This document shows positions 1 through 12,200 of a stretch of 64,000 nt of DNA, piece after piece. The notes under the pieces are model-generated. The model ran no database searches. It saw nothing but the letters and a program-made list of their open reading frames with translations, and had not been told where the DNA came from. Source of the DNA: Distichodus sexfasciatus (lineage: Eukaryota > Chordata > Actinopteri > Characiformes > Distichodontidae); contig JAVGVS010000007.1 in NCBI GenBank assembly GCA_032718565.1, positions 4,411,413-4,475,412 of the forward strand, given 5' to 3'. Numbering within the stretch: the stretch's first letter is position 1; the number at the start of each line of letters is the position of its first letter. The position numbers and the translations under genes were made by a program.

Positions 1-1499
1 ACAGGTGCTGCAACATCACTGTTTTTGTCCAATCACCATCTCTAGATTATAATCTTGAGTATATGCTGATACCTATCTGATATTTTAGTTTGATCAACAA
101 TTAGTGTTAAATTAGATATTTTTTTACACAATGAGTTTTTAGGTATAAAACATATGAATCTACTTTTGAGTTGTAATGACATTGTTCAGTTCTTTATCAC
201 TTCTATATGCATTTCAGTGTTTTTCCTGATAACAGCTTGATTCTGATAGAGAGTATACAGTGGGTTTTTCTATATGGATTAGATTATTTATACTCACATC
301 ACACTCACTATTTACATTTCCCTGGCACCACGCTCTTGTTGCTAAGTTTTGAACTGTGGAAGTGATCTAAATTCTCCTCAGCAAGTCGCTTGCATGTTAA
401 ATTTAAATGAAGGTCTTGAGGGTCTTAATTGTGTGACTCACTCACACACTCTCTAAGCCTCTGCAGTTGGAACACTAAAGTCATTCTGACAAGTGTGTTG
501 CCTTGTACGGCTCACAATCCTCAGCTTTTACTGATACCATCATCAACACGACTTTTTTCCTCCAGTGCCAAAGTGACCTCAGAGCTCAGATCTCATACAT
601 GACCTTACTGAATAAAGAATGTCCTGGGGTTAACTGTGCTGGACCACATACACCACATTAATCCATGAGACGGACACTTATTTCTGACATGAAAGCAAGT
701 CTAGTGTATTATTTAGCCTGTCGGAGTAAGTTCAAACAAGCTGTCAATGTCATTGAACTCTCATCCTGTGATGTTCTTACTATCATGGACCACAATAAAC
801 TCGTCAAACCTCTGACCGTGACCTTTGCCCTGCTTCTGGTGAATGGTAAATATAAGACCCATTCTAATTCTCTCTGGCCTCATTAAAATAGTGAGTCAAT
901 TTCTAAGCCTATGGAACTGTGACAGTAAAGGAAAATTAACATCCGAACGCTGATGTGTCATCATCAAAAAAGGGTTCTTAAAGGGGATTTGAAAGAGTCG
1001 TTTGGTTCTGGATATAACTATTTGAACAGAAACGCTTTTTTGCCTTGCGGATCGTCCTTAAGGGAGGTTCTTCGCACAAAGGATTAATATGCATATTATG
1101 ATAAAACACATGCCCTGAAATGTTCACAAACAAAACATTATGTCATCTTTAATGCCCATTTCCTCTTTAAACCAAAGTGACTATGATTAAAAATAACAGA
1201 CGTCTTTCATTGTACTATTATACAAAAAGACTTCTTCTTCTTTCAGCTTCTCCCATTAGGGGTCGCTTGATGGTTCTTACTAGTAGAATTCTTAAGAATA
1301 TTCAGAATGCATTCAAAAGACACCAAATTGTTTTTATTTTAATAAAATGTTTTTATGTCATAAAATACATAAAACAGTGTTCTTTAATTACATTTATTAG
1401 GTTAAAACTGAATACCAGATGCACAAAATAAATTTTCACTGTTAATTATGTCTAGTGCAGTCCACACAAACAATGCCAGGTGAAACACTGATTAAGTAA

Positions 1500-1735
1500 A
1501 GTGACCGATTATTTGTCATTGTGAACTCAGCACAGCACTGCACACAGTGCACCACAATGAAATGTGACCTCTGCATTTGACCCATCTGTGAAAAAGCAGT
1601 GGGCAGCTTGGGGAACAGTGCTTGGGGACTACACCATGCTCATGAGTATCTCAATAGGACCTTTACCGACCTGGGAATTGGCAACCTTCCGATCACGGGG
1701 CCAACTCCCTAAGCGTTACACTACCCACTTCCCCA
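1500..1735 (-). mobile_element. tRNA-derived SINE
   Basis: Read on the minus strand, it begins with a tRNA-like head (GGGTAGTGTAACGCTTAGGG, then GGAGTTGGCC) and runs into a body shared with 49549-49813 (CTTGGGGAC, GCTCATGAGTA, AAATGTGACCTCT). It is a common teleost repeat family. Confidence 0.7.
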
Positions 1736-2549
1736 AAAGTCATATATTAACATATAATTTCATTTATACTGTTTTAGATCTTAATAGCACCATCCTAAAA
1801 TTTTTACTTGTTCTTTACAATATTTTCTACAATTATTTTGATAAAAGACCATTTCCACTGGCAAAGTTGTGTTTTAAATGCAAAAAAAATGTATGCAATA
1901 GTTTCTTGCAAATGCAATTATGATTGCAACATAAAGATTTTTAACTATTCATCATGTAAGCATAATCAGACTCATGGCCTCACCTGCAGTCCATAAACCC
2001 TAGGGTAGAGTAGATACCATTAGATCTGGATGTCTGTGCACACTGATGGGAACTTGATCTTTATAAAAAGGTCAAATTTAGTTAAGATATGGTCCCAAAT
2101 TGGCCACACTAGATGACTAACTGTAATTTCAGATACCACAGGATGGCCGAGTGAGATTCTTATCTCTCCCATCCAGTCTGTGTCCGCTTTGATAAAGTCT
2201 GCTTATCCTTGGAGTTCACCACTTTTTTTTAGATCTAGTGATTCAACACAGGAAAGTCGTGAGGAGTGAGCATGTTCAGGATGGAAGGTTCAGTCTTGTT
2301 GAAAATACAGTAACTCAAGAGGGAATTCTGCTGGGGTAAGTTATAGTATCTGTATTATTTACGTACATCCTGGAGCTGTGAAAGTTTAAATGGTTTGTAT
2401 AGGACTCAAATTTACTGCAGACAAAAATGAAACCAGATTTCCCCACATGACCCACACTGCAATAATTACTTTTATTCTTAGGTCTGTTTATAATAGAGAC
2501 CCATTGTTTGTATCTGTTGAATATACTGTATACATATATACATATATAT

Positions 2550-2596
2550 CTGTCTCTTATACACATCTAAGAATAAAAGTAATTATTGCAGTGTGG
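2550..2596. other. Tn5/Nextera mosaic-end sequence followed by an inverted copy of local DNA (likely assembly contamination)
   Basis: 2550-2568 is exactly CTGTCTCTTATACACATCT, the 19-base Tn5 mosaic end used in Nextera libraries. The following bases (2567-2596) are the reverse complement of 2452-2481. The translations MCIRDR and VSYTHL, well-known adapter signatures, arise here. Not biological. Confidence 0.9.
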
Positions 2597-3102
2597 ATAT
2601 ACACATATGTATATGTGGAGCAGAGAGAGAGAGAGAGAGAGAGAGGGGAAGGATTTCCCTGTTTAAACCAGTACCGTAGGGGCTGCAGTTTGTATGCCAT
2701 GTTTGTTACATGGAAGTTGCCATTCAGGGGAAATCACTTGTTCTCTCTGAGGACCATATTTCAAAGGAGATGGACTTCACTTTCTTTGTCAGTCACTGTG
2801 TGCCACAATCCACAAATGTTCTCTCTTTCAAATTCTCTCTCACACATACAAACAGGAGTTCACTTTCTCTTTCACACACTTATTCTCTGTTGTGTTCACT
2901 TCTCACTCTGTCAGAAGACACACTTATTGTCATTAACTGAAGCAACACACTTTTTGGCAGAAACTTATCTGACCCCCATCTATGCATACAAGCTTCTTAT
3001 AAAATAAGAGAGAGAGATAGAGAGTGACACGTGGCAATAGCGACCCCTACAGCACTAAATGGGAACGTTGCTCTTTCGTCGTATTGCTTTGGTAGTTATT
3101 TA

Positions 3103-3116
3103 GCGCCCTCTGCTGG
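3103..3116 (-). promoter_or_regulatory. CTCF-like motif
   Basis: GCGCCCTCTGCTGG reads CCAGCAGAGGGCGC on the minus strand, a perfect match to the CTCF core as I know it. Related degenerate sites lie at about 37413, 38444 and 38638. Occupancy is unknown. Such cores are also common in fish repeats. Confidence 0.45.
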
Positions 3117-4236
3117 AATAAATGTATACCGTGTTGGTCTTCAAGCCAGTTGATCATTTAAATGGCAACACGACAAAGTTAAAACAGCCATTGCAGTTTT
3201 ATCCAGTACATATTTTGTGATCTTCTAAGAACAATTACAAGCAAAATCAATAAACTGTGTGGCGATAAAATGCAACATGAATATTGTATTAGGTTTGCAT
3301 TATTAGGACAAGCAAAATCTTGTTCTATCTTGCAGACAATCGCAAATATGTTGGCGATATAATCATATATGACAATGGAGTCAAAGACTTAGATGGCAAT
3401 GTGGGAAGTGAATTTCCAGACTGTGAATTTAGCATCTGTGCTGGGCGGTGACGCTGGGAGATGAAGGAGCATACATGAGTGCACTTCTGTGGCAGCATGC
3501 CACCGTGTCTTATGAAGGAGTGTGCATAAGTGCACTTCAGTGGCAGCTTGTTTCGCCCCTCAGAGTTTCAAGTGTAAATCCAGATCAGAGCGGATGCCTG
3601 TAACTGGATTATAAAGATCTGGATTATATTTGTACTCTGCATCTTTAGCTCTGTCTTATTATTCAGTGTGCAGGCTTTAAACGGCACTTCAAAAGGAGAA
3701 AAGAGCATCTCAGAACCTGGAGCTGGTGTCACTCTGCATGAATCATGTAAGATGCTCTGTAGCTCATCAACTCTTTACCTGATGCACTTATGAGTCTGTG
3801 TCATGTTACTAAACCATTTCACATTTTCAAATATAGACAAACACATTTTTTATAATAACGCATACTCAATTGTTGCATGTTAAAATGTGTTAAATTCCTT
3901 AATAAAAATATTTGTAATGATATGATTAGAAAATATGAAATCTGATGCTTAAAAATTATGATGCAGATTAGAATGTGCTTTTCTATTTATAAAAAATGAC
4001 TTAATTAATCTTACTGACTTTTTCTGTATACAATATACAGTACTTAACCAAATCTAAAAATTTGTAGAGGAACCTTGTTCATACCCAAGTTAGCAAGTTG
4101 TAAGTTAGTTTAAGTTGTAAAAATGAACTGGGAACTGATTAAAATTCAATGAGGAGGATGGTGATGGTACTCATTTCAATGATTCAATCATAAATAAATT
4201 TATGAATAAATTAATATTTCAGAATGGAAAAACAAA

Positions 4237-4395
4237 TAAACATCATCATCATCATCAACAACAACAACAACAACAATAATAATGTATAAGCAGCACAAAT
4301 AAACAATTATAATTATAATAATGTATAAGCAGCATAAATAAAACAATTCATTATTATTATTATTAGTAGTAGTAGTAGTAGAAGTAGAAGTAGTT
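4237..4395. repeat. Compound triplet microsatellite (CAT, AAC, ATT and TAG units)
   Basis: Runs of CATCAT, AACAAC, ATTATT and TAGTAG follow one another, so the opposite-strand frame reads as homopolymer amino acids. Not coding. Confidence 0.85.
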
Positions 4396-4689
4396 GTTGT
4401 TGTTTTGAAACTTACATTATTTGTGTTTGTTAAAGTCTTTAACAAGTAGAATTTAGGTAAACCTCTTAAGTAAGATCTGGCATTAGTGGTTGGATCTTTT
4501 TGCACCGTGCTCATGCTTGGGTATCCTACTTGCATGTAAACTGGCTCTCTGTTCCCTATTTAGTGCACTACATGATGCCTGGAGCGGCTTTTTACGCCCT
4601 ACGTAGTGAATTACTCGTCCAATGGGCGTGGCAAGCCACAGCAAGCCATTCCATATCCAGAAGATTAAGGCAGAGACTCACTAGTTCCG

Positions 4690-5205
4690 CTTAGTGGCAG
4701 AACTGAAAACCTCGAAAACGCTGCTAAAATATTTGCACAATTTTTGCACTGCCGCTACATATTTACACAACCATTGAACATTGAATGTATATATCACTGG
4801 CCACTTTTTAACTAACTGTATCTGCACAAATTATTGAAAAGTACTGCACAGAATCTGGTTCTCCAATGCTGTTATAATATCTGCACAAACCTACATTTTT
4901 GACTTTTTAAGAAGATTGTTACTAACTTCATGCACATTCAGTGAAAAAGTCAACTTCCACTTTTGTAGGTAATACTGCATCCAAATTGTCTCTCTTTCTA
5001 TTTCTATTTTAAGTTTATATTTAATACTCCATTTCTAGCTTAAAATGTATATTTTGTATTCTATTTATATATTGTTTATTTCATGTGCCCTATTTGTTCT
5101 TTGTTCCCTATTTCTTGTTGCACTGGAGCCACGTCGTCTCGTCTCTCTGTATATCTGTACAGTATATAACAGAGATGACAGTTTACTTCGACTTCGACTT
5201 TGAAA
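4690..5205 (+). mobile_element. LINE 3' untranslated tail fragment
   Basis: Tail-type sequence has TGCACTGCCGCTACATATTT, TATATCACTGGCCACTTTTT and a distal stretch with TATATCTGTACAGTATATAA, resembling the 3' end of the LINE at 59.4-60.3 kb. No reverse transcriptase frame remains. Confidence 0.45.
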
Positions 5206-5769
5206 TGATCGAGCACCGTTTACTGAAGTCATGTGACTTGGCCTCTAAGCTACAGGCCCTGAGGGCTGATTCCAGTTATTACCGTCGCCAAGCCTCCCAA
5301 ACTGTTTCGAGTTTGTTGTCGCTAATATCCTTTATTTCTTAATTATATATTAATTTGGTAATTGTCGAAGTCAAGTCCTTTTTGGTTTTTCGAATATCCA
5401 TTCATACAGATACTGCTAACAACGTTGAGGGCCACAGTTAAACGTACTACCTGAAGCAAGCTGGCGTGCAAATGACCTAGCTAGCCGTTTTGCCTCAGGT
5501 AGCAGTACATCATTTAGGGTGGGATGTTATGTGTACACTTGGATTAACAGTAAAGTATTCGATGATAGCAGTGAGATAAATTTTAGTATATCCTTTTTAT
5601 AGTTTTCTGTGCTTTTATGGCTAACAACGCTGCAACAAGGAAACCTTACCTAGCGGTGAAGTAATCTCGAACCACAACTTAAACAAATCTGAACGACCGA
5701 AAAAAAAATCCATGTTACTAATTTTAGGGTGAATCTTTGCCTCAATGCCGCCTTAACAATATATCAAAA

Positions 5770-6250
5770 ACATGGAACGCGTAAAGAATTTTTTTAAACC
5801 GTTGCCCTGCCCCGGGCGTGAGAACCCGTTATTCCAGGGCGTGGCGCACTACTTAGGGAATAGGGATTCACTCCTGACGCAGGCCATTGCCCCGCGCCTG
5901 CGCACTAGCCACTTAGTGGCCGTGGGACAATCAGGGAGAAATTTAGTGGGAGTCTGCTGTGTAATGGCGGCCTCGGTGTTGCTCTCTGCGGAAAACACCG
6001 TGCCCACTCTCGCAGTCGGTAATAACTCTGGTGCTTTGGGAAGCACCGGCAACGGCATATGCGCGCCAGGACCGGCGTCCTGGAACCGATCGTTGGACCG
6101 AGCGCTCGACGAAGCCACGGCCACCGGCTGCCTCAATCTCAGCGGCAGGAAACTGAAGGAGTTCCCGCGGAGCGCCGCCAACCACGACCTCACCGACACA
6201 ACCCGGGCCGGTATGGAGTCAGGGCTGCGTCTCTATCCGCGTACTAGCCT
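5770..6250 (+). promoter_or_regulatory. lrch3: CpG-rich promoter and 5' end of lrch3
   Basis: This is the most CpG-dense stretch of the first 14 kb, overlapping exon 1. It contains an NRF1-like site at 5893-5904 (CGCGCCTGCGCA) about 60 bases upstream of the start codon. No TATA box is evident. The promoter role is inferred from composition and position. Confidence 0.55.
5964..6210 (+). CDS. lrch3: lrch3 exon 1 (start codon, first LRR)
   Basis: The start at 5964 opens with MAASVLLSAEN, like the MAA-type start of mammalian LRCH3, followed by a Gly/Ala-rich stretch and then WNRSLDRALDEA and LNLSGRKLKEFPR, the entry into the LRR array. The exon ends in phase 1 at a GTATGG donor. The frame stays open upstream to another ATG at 5772, so a 64-residue N-terminal extension is formally possible. 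I prefer 5964 because the upstream residues look unlike the family. Confidence 0.92.
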
Positions 6251-9200
6251 ACTAATTACAATACGCAGTAGTCCAAGTAGAGAATCAGCCTGGTGACGTC
6301 ATTTTGTATGCTTGCTGTTAGTACTTTTCAGCGTTCGGTTTCTTCACTTACGAAAAAGAAAGACGAATTTAGAGAAAACGTTGCGTTTATCTGTTTATAT
6401 GTATGTTTTCCACCACATATGTGTAACTTCTGGCGTTTGTTGCGCTTGGAATTGTTTTTGCTAACGGTTGAGACGCACACTAAATGACGTCACGCGGGGC
6501 TTTCTATTTGGCCATACTACTTTAGCGGCTAGGGGTCCTGGGCCGGAAGTGGGCTAGGATTGAACTAGTAGATACGTTTCGAAATCTTTTCGTCTTGTTT
6601 TTTCAGGCTTTAGCCCGCTTCAGGTCGGCTTTGTGACCGTAGCTGAGCCCCTCACGACGAGATAATTAGATAACGTCGCTGTTTGTTTTGTTTACACCAG
6701 TCTGGAGGGACTGGCCTCGGCAGTAGGCTAATTTATTAGCCGCTTAAAGCTAGCTGTCTAGCCGCAGTCAGAAGCTGGTAAACACGGGTGTGTGGGTGCT
6801 GAAGTTACACTTTATGGGAGTTAGAAGATAGATTTTGGGGGAAATGACAATACATTAGTAATAAACTTAATGACACGCGTAAAACATATTGGGATGACTT
6901 TTTTAAGTGAGTGCATCTTCATAGAATAATAAAATAAGATTCATAACAAAAAATGCAGTCATTTTGGGGTATGATCCGTCCTTTATGCAAACACTTACTG
7001 TAAAGTTAATTGTTATCAAAGATACAGACTATAAGTGTTCTCTTGTAGATTAGTCATACAAAATGAGAAGGCAGCAACTTTTGACGGGGATTACTTATTG
7101 GCATTGCTGGTCAGTGAGATTATGCCGTGCATCCTTGGTTATAACCTTATGGAAAACTGTGAAATTGTTTCATCAAATAATATAACTGCATTTAATGTTG
7201 CTTATAAGGCTAAGTGGATCTTTTTAGGAGACTTGGACATGAGCACAAACCTCTCACTTGGCTTGGGAGTGTTAACCGGACTGTCCCAAAGCATACCATA
7301 CTAACAGCATGGAGAATAACAGACTCCACAAGTCTGAGCTTGTCAAATGTAGGTACAGCGCTAGCTGGTTTGGTGGCTGTGTGTTTGTTACTTGCTTTAG
7401 AAACATATTTTTCCATGTAATGTCTCAGATTCCTTTTATTCCTTTAGTCTCACATATCTAATTAACCCACTTCGCTAGGTTCGGAACAGAGAGGTGCTTT
7501 GCGGTAGAAAGGACAGGAATGTAGCTTAAGCTTGTCTGGAAATGCTTTAAATACTTCATGTTTTGTCTTTTCTTCCAACACATACTTAACAGTCTGGGAT
7601 ATGTTATGATGCGGGTCGAATGTCACCTCTAATCTGATGTTGTTCGCTTCATAATGTAACATCCATATGTGCAAAATTTAGAACAAATTGGTAAGAAACA
7701 AGTTAAAAAGTCTAATCTTGCAGAATGGTAGATGACAGAATGCGCAGAGACTTGTTTTTACATTATCATGTAGTTGCCAGGGGCAAAATGGACTTTTAAG
7801 AATCACATTACACTATTCACAGAGTCACTGTTCTTGCTGTGAAGGTGGGGGAATAGGAGGGTTGAATAGGAGGTAAAGCATTGCCTGCTGCTGCTGATTG
7901 TTACAGTAGAGAATAACAGGGCTTGATGCTTTCAGGGCACCATTGTCTTGGCATCCTTTTGACCTACTTGCATTCTTTTAAATATACAGTATATACAGTG
8001 AGTTGTTATAAATCCATCGAAGAATTATGTTTGTGTATGTGTATTGAGCAAAAACGTTGTGACTGTGGCTTACCAGAAGTTCTTTTGCTCCAGCTCAGAG
8101 AGGCCAAACAGCTGTTGATGTTCATCTTTATAGCAGTAAACTGCTGACTCTTTAAGGATATTTTTGAGCTACTGATGATGTTATGCATGATCCAGTGTTG
8201 TTTTATGTGTTTAATATGTGCTTGAAGTAAGCTGAGAAGAGATAATGAAAGATGTATTATGTCCCTTATAAATGAATTAGTAGAATGCTCTTATCCTGGT
8301 TCTTGTTAGTGACCTCTAAATTGGGCGAAATCAGAAAGTAACGCTTCAGCTATTCCTGGCTTATGATGTGCTGTGCTGTTCATGGCGCCAGAGCAAAACA
8401 CTAATAGGTAAAAGATATAGATGAGAAATGCAGACTTTGAGGTTAAAAACTTGCGTATACAGTCCATTTGGATTTGTTTACAAAAAACTTGACATTCCAC
8501 AACAATATGCTTTTGCTCACATGTCCATGCACAGTCTTTTTTTGTTTTGTTTTGTTTAGGTTCCGTTGCTTAATTGCAGTTGTTGGGTTGGCGGGTAGTT
8601 AGTTGACCCGTAGCCCCGAACTGGCTTGGCGTTCTCTCTGGATCGCCGCAATCTGTTGATGATAACTCGAAGATATCTGACTTTATTTTCCCCTCCCTTT
8701 TCCCCTCATGCACACATCACAAGCCGTGTCCCAGTGAATTGCATTCCTTTACTTCACACAGATCTGAGATGTAAGAATTTGTTGTGGTGTTGTGAGGTTT
8801 TTGGTGAGTGCGATGGAGAAGATTTCACCTTCCGTGACAAATGTACTCGTGGTGTCCTGATGTCAGCCAATCTGGGTCAATATTGATTGTCTGTCCTGAA
8901 CTGTCTGGAGGGTTATACTGTCGTTGGAAGAGAATGGCATGGAGGTTAAAATAAATTTTAAGCTTGTGGTGTTCTTTGCCTTAAAATAGTTTGAATTCCT
9001 GGTGCAGTGCATTTGTTATGGTTTGCAAATTACAGCTTTGCTTTTGTATGGTTGTATTTGTGCCAGACGGGTTGCTTTCTGCTGCTTGTAGTGGACAATC
9101 AGTGATTCGGTAGCCAAGAATGAAATTTGGGCAAGTCAGTCGGATGGGCATCTGTTTACTTTACAGAAATGTACTTGGACAACTAAAGTTGTCTTACTGG

Positions 9201-12200
9201 ATAGTGTGCCACTTGTCTGTAGTCTCACTATTGAAACAGTTTCATTTTATACACAAGAAATTTATGGTCAGACATCTCTGCTTTATTTCCTTTTTTCATT
9301 CCATTTTTATAATGAAAGTCAGATGAGTGTACATTGTGTTCATTGTTCCTGGTGAGCGAAGACAAGGGGAGATAATTGAGGATGATGTAGAGAGAAAGAG
9401 GAAGAGAGGAATAGGGAGGGAGAGGGAGGTGGGGTGGTGACGTTCCTCTTGCACACAGCCATAGCCTTGTGTTTTGATGTGTGCTGCTTGTCACATGAGA
9501 GGACTTACTAATGTTCTGTCCTGACAAAAACTACAGAGATGAAGCTGGAAATTTGATCTTTGGTGGAAAAGGAAGTTGACAATGTGGAATCATTTAATTC
9601 TCTAAAAATATGAAAATCATTGCAACATGGACATTAAATACTACAGAAGCTCTCTTTTCCATGTCAAGAATTTTCCAGATGCTCAAACTTGTAATGATAC
9701 TTTGGAATGTTTATGGTTTTCAAATGCATCAGAATTTGTACACTTATAGAAAATGTCAGATGACATCTAGGAAAACTTTATATAAAATGAGATGACTACA
9801 AACCAGCATAACATTAGTGTGCAAAATTAAGATCTTTATTAATGTTAGTTTTAGAGAATGGTGAAATGTTTTTTTTCCTAAATTAACAGCTTTTGCAGTG
9901 ATGCAAACAACTCTGTAGTTTTTGGGGATGAAGGTTTCCAAAAGGTATTTTTGTAATGGCAATTTACATACAACAGTGGCGCTTGAACACCTAAAGACAA
10001 GGGTGTTCCTAAAAATGACGTTTGAACAGGTGTGCCGCTACTGCTGCATTGTCACTGTAAAGCCTGCTTTCTTTCCTAAGTCTGAATATAAATGTTTATA
10101 CATTGTAAACAAGCATAGAAATTGTGGTGGTGTTTTGTGATAAGGGGTTTCTGAATCACTACAGTTCTGTGTTGGGTTTTATTTCAGGAGAACGCATTTG
10201 ACACAGCTGGCTGACCTTAAACCTTGATTTTTGTCCATTTTGTTTTGAGCAATACTGGCTAATTGTGGCCGTTTGATGGACTACATTTACCTCAGTGAAG
10301 AGCAGAGCAGAATTCTTGTGCCATAGCCCGCTGACTTCGAAAGCTTATACAGGGCTGTCATATATGCTGCTGATTCAATACAGTCACTTCCATTCATATC
10401 AAATCATACAAAGCAACGTTTTATTCTTGTGCTCAACCTGACATTTAAATGAAAACTGATACGGTGTAATACCGTAAATGGACAAAACTGTAATCGCGTT
10501 GCATTCAAATTTTTTAATATGGTGTTGGTCCTCATCTTTGCAGCTGTAACAACTTCCACACTTCTCGAAAGGCTTTCCACAAGGCTTTGGAGTGTTTCTG
10601 TGGAAATTTGTGCCCATTCATTTGTAGGGCATTTATGAGGTCAGACACTGGTGTTAGAGGAAAAGGCCTGGCTCATGATTTCTGTTCCAGTTCATCCCAA
10701 AGGTGTTTGATGGGATTAAGGACAGGGCTCTGTACAGGCCAGTCAGGTTCTTCCACAGCAAACTCATCCAACCATCTCTTTATGGATGCTTACTTACCCG
10801 AAATGTTTCAGGTCTTAGACTTTTTAGTGTCAAACAGCAGTTCAAAAACATGTAATGGTCGGTTTTTCATTGTGCTTCACAAGATGCGAGAGGAGTACTA
10901 GGCTATTTTGAGATGGTGGTGAGGGACTTGCCTCCCACTCTGTTCCACTTTGAGTATTTCTGTGTTAGAGAGGTTAAGAGAGGTTCTGAGTAGTGTCCCA
11001 TTTAGTAATTCTGCTGCATGTTTGCCCAGAGGCTAGAGCTGATGGCTGTTGTCTGCATGCATTGAAGAACTAGAGCACATGGTTTTGAGAATGGGGGGAG
11101 CGCTGTCAGCCCCAAAGCAATAACAAGGGGAAAAGAGAAACAGGATGGAAGAAGAGAAGCAGAAATGCCTTGTTGCTGTAAGATCACCTGTGAGCTGTCT
11201 TGCATCATTTGACAGATTTTTTTTTTTTTTACCCTTTTTTAGCAACCTGTAAATAGTAGCACAGCTTATCAGTGCCTGTTCACACATTCATGGAACAGCA
11301 GCGTTTTCACTGAACAAAATTTAGCATCAGACGACAATGTTTCTCTCACTGGTGATAATGTGAATCTGGCAGTTCGCTCTGAATGGTTATCAGATACCTG
11401 CTGAACGTCGGACTAATTTTAAGTGCCTTTGTCAGGATGCACGTCGGAGGCTTTGCCTGGCATTCCATGAGGTATGGCTCAGGGTGAGATCTGCGGTAAG
11501 ACCTGCTTCCTGTCATGCCGGATCTCCACACAGCTGCATAGCTATAAATATAGATTTAAGCAGACTGGAAAAGCCATCATAGTAGAAATGAACTGACTAA
11601 ACAACTAAGCACACGTCATACAATGTAAAATTACAAAACACACATCACTTGACCATTGTTGTACAAAACAAGTGATCCACAAAGCCAAACTAGTACACAA
11701 AGACGAAGCTTTAATTTGGGTTGGACGATTAACCAAAAATGTATTTAAACCAAAGTTGTTGAACTCAAACCTACAGTTAATAGAATAAACTGAGTAATTT
11801 GAAACAATATAATAATGTGTAATGACTATAAGCAAAGAGCATGATCGTGGATCAGTTCAGTAATTTATAGGGGTTTAACTACACATCAATCTGCATTGAT
11901 TCAATGAAGAGCAAGCCAATAGCTTTGACCAAAGATGAAAACATCACTTTATACTGAACAGGAGGTCTGTTTTTATTAAAAGTGAGAATTTATTAAAACC
12001 TTTATTTAAATATCTGGTTGAGATCAGGAATAAAAGTGCCAAATGATTGCAGTTTTTTGTGATTTGATATAAAAAGAATTGATTGTGTTAAATCAGCATA
12101 TGAAGTTGTCTCATTGATCACTGGCTCCTGAATTGCATAGGTTAGAACTCATATTGTAACAGACTTTATATCGGCAGAAATTATTGTCCACTGAAACGAT

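Larger units (their letters stand above)
1..5769. other. 5' flank without recognisable gene
   Basis: No exon-like coding segment could be recognised on either strand. The stretch holds a tRNA-type SINE (about 1500-1735), the adapter contamination, a (GA)n tract (2624-2645), triplet microsatellites (4237-4395) and a LINE 3' tail (about 4690-5205). Confidence 0.6.

Noticed and set aside
5849..6199. Several overlapping frames on both strands around lrch3 exon 1.
   Set aside because: Shadows in CpG-rich sequence. Only the frame from 5964 matches LRCH3.
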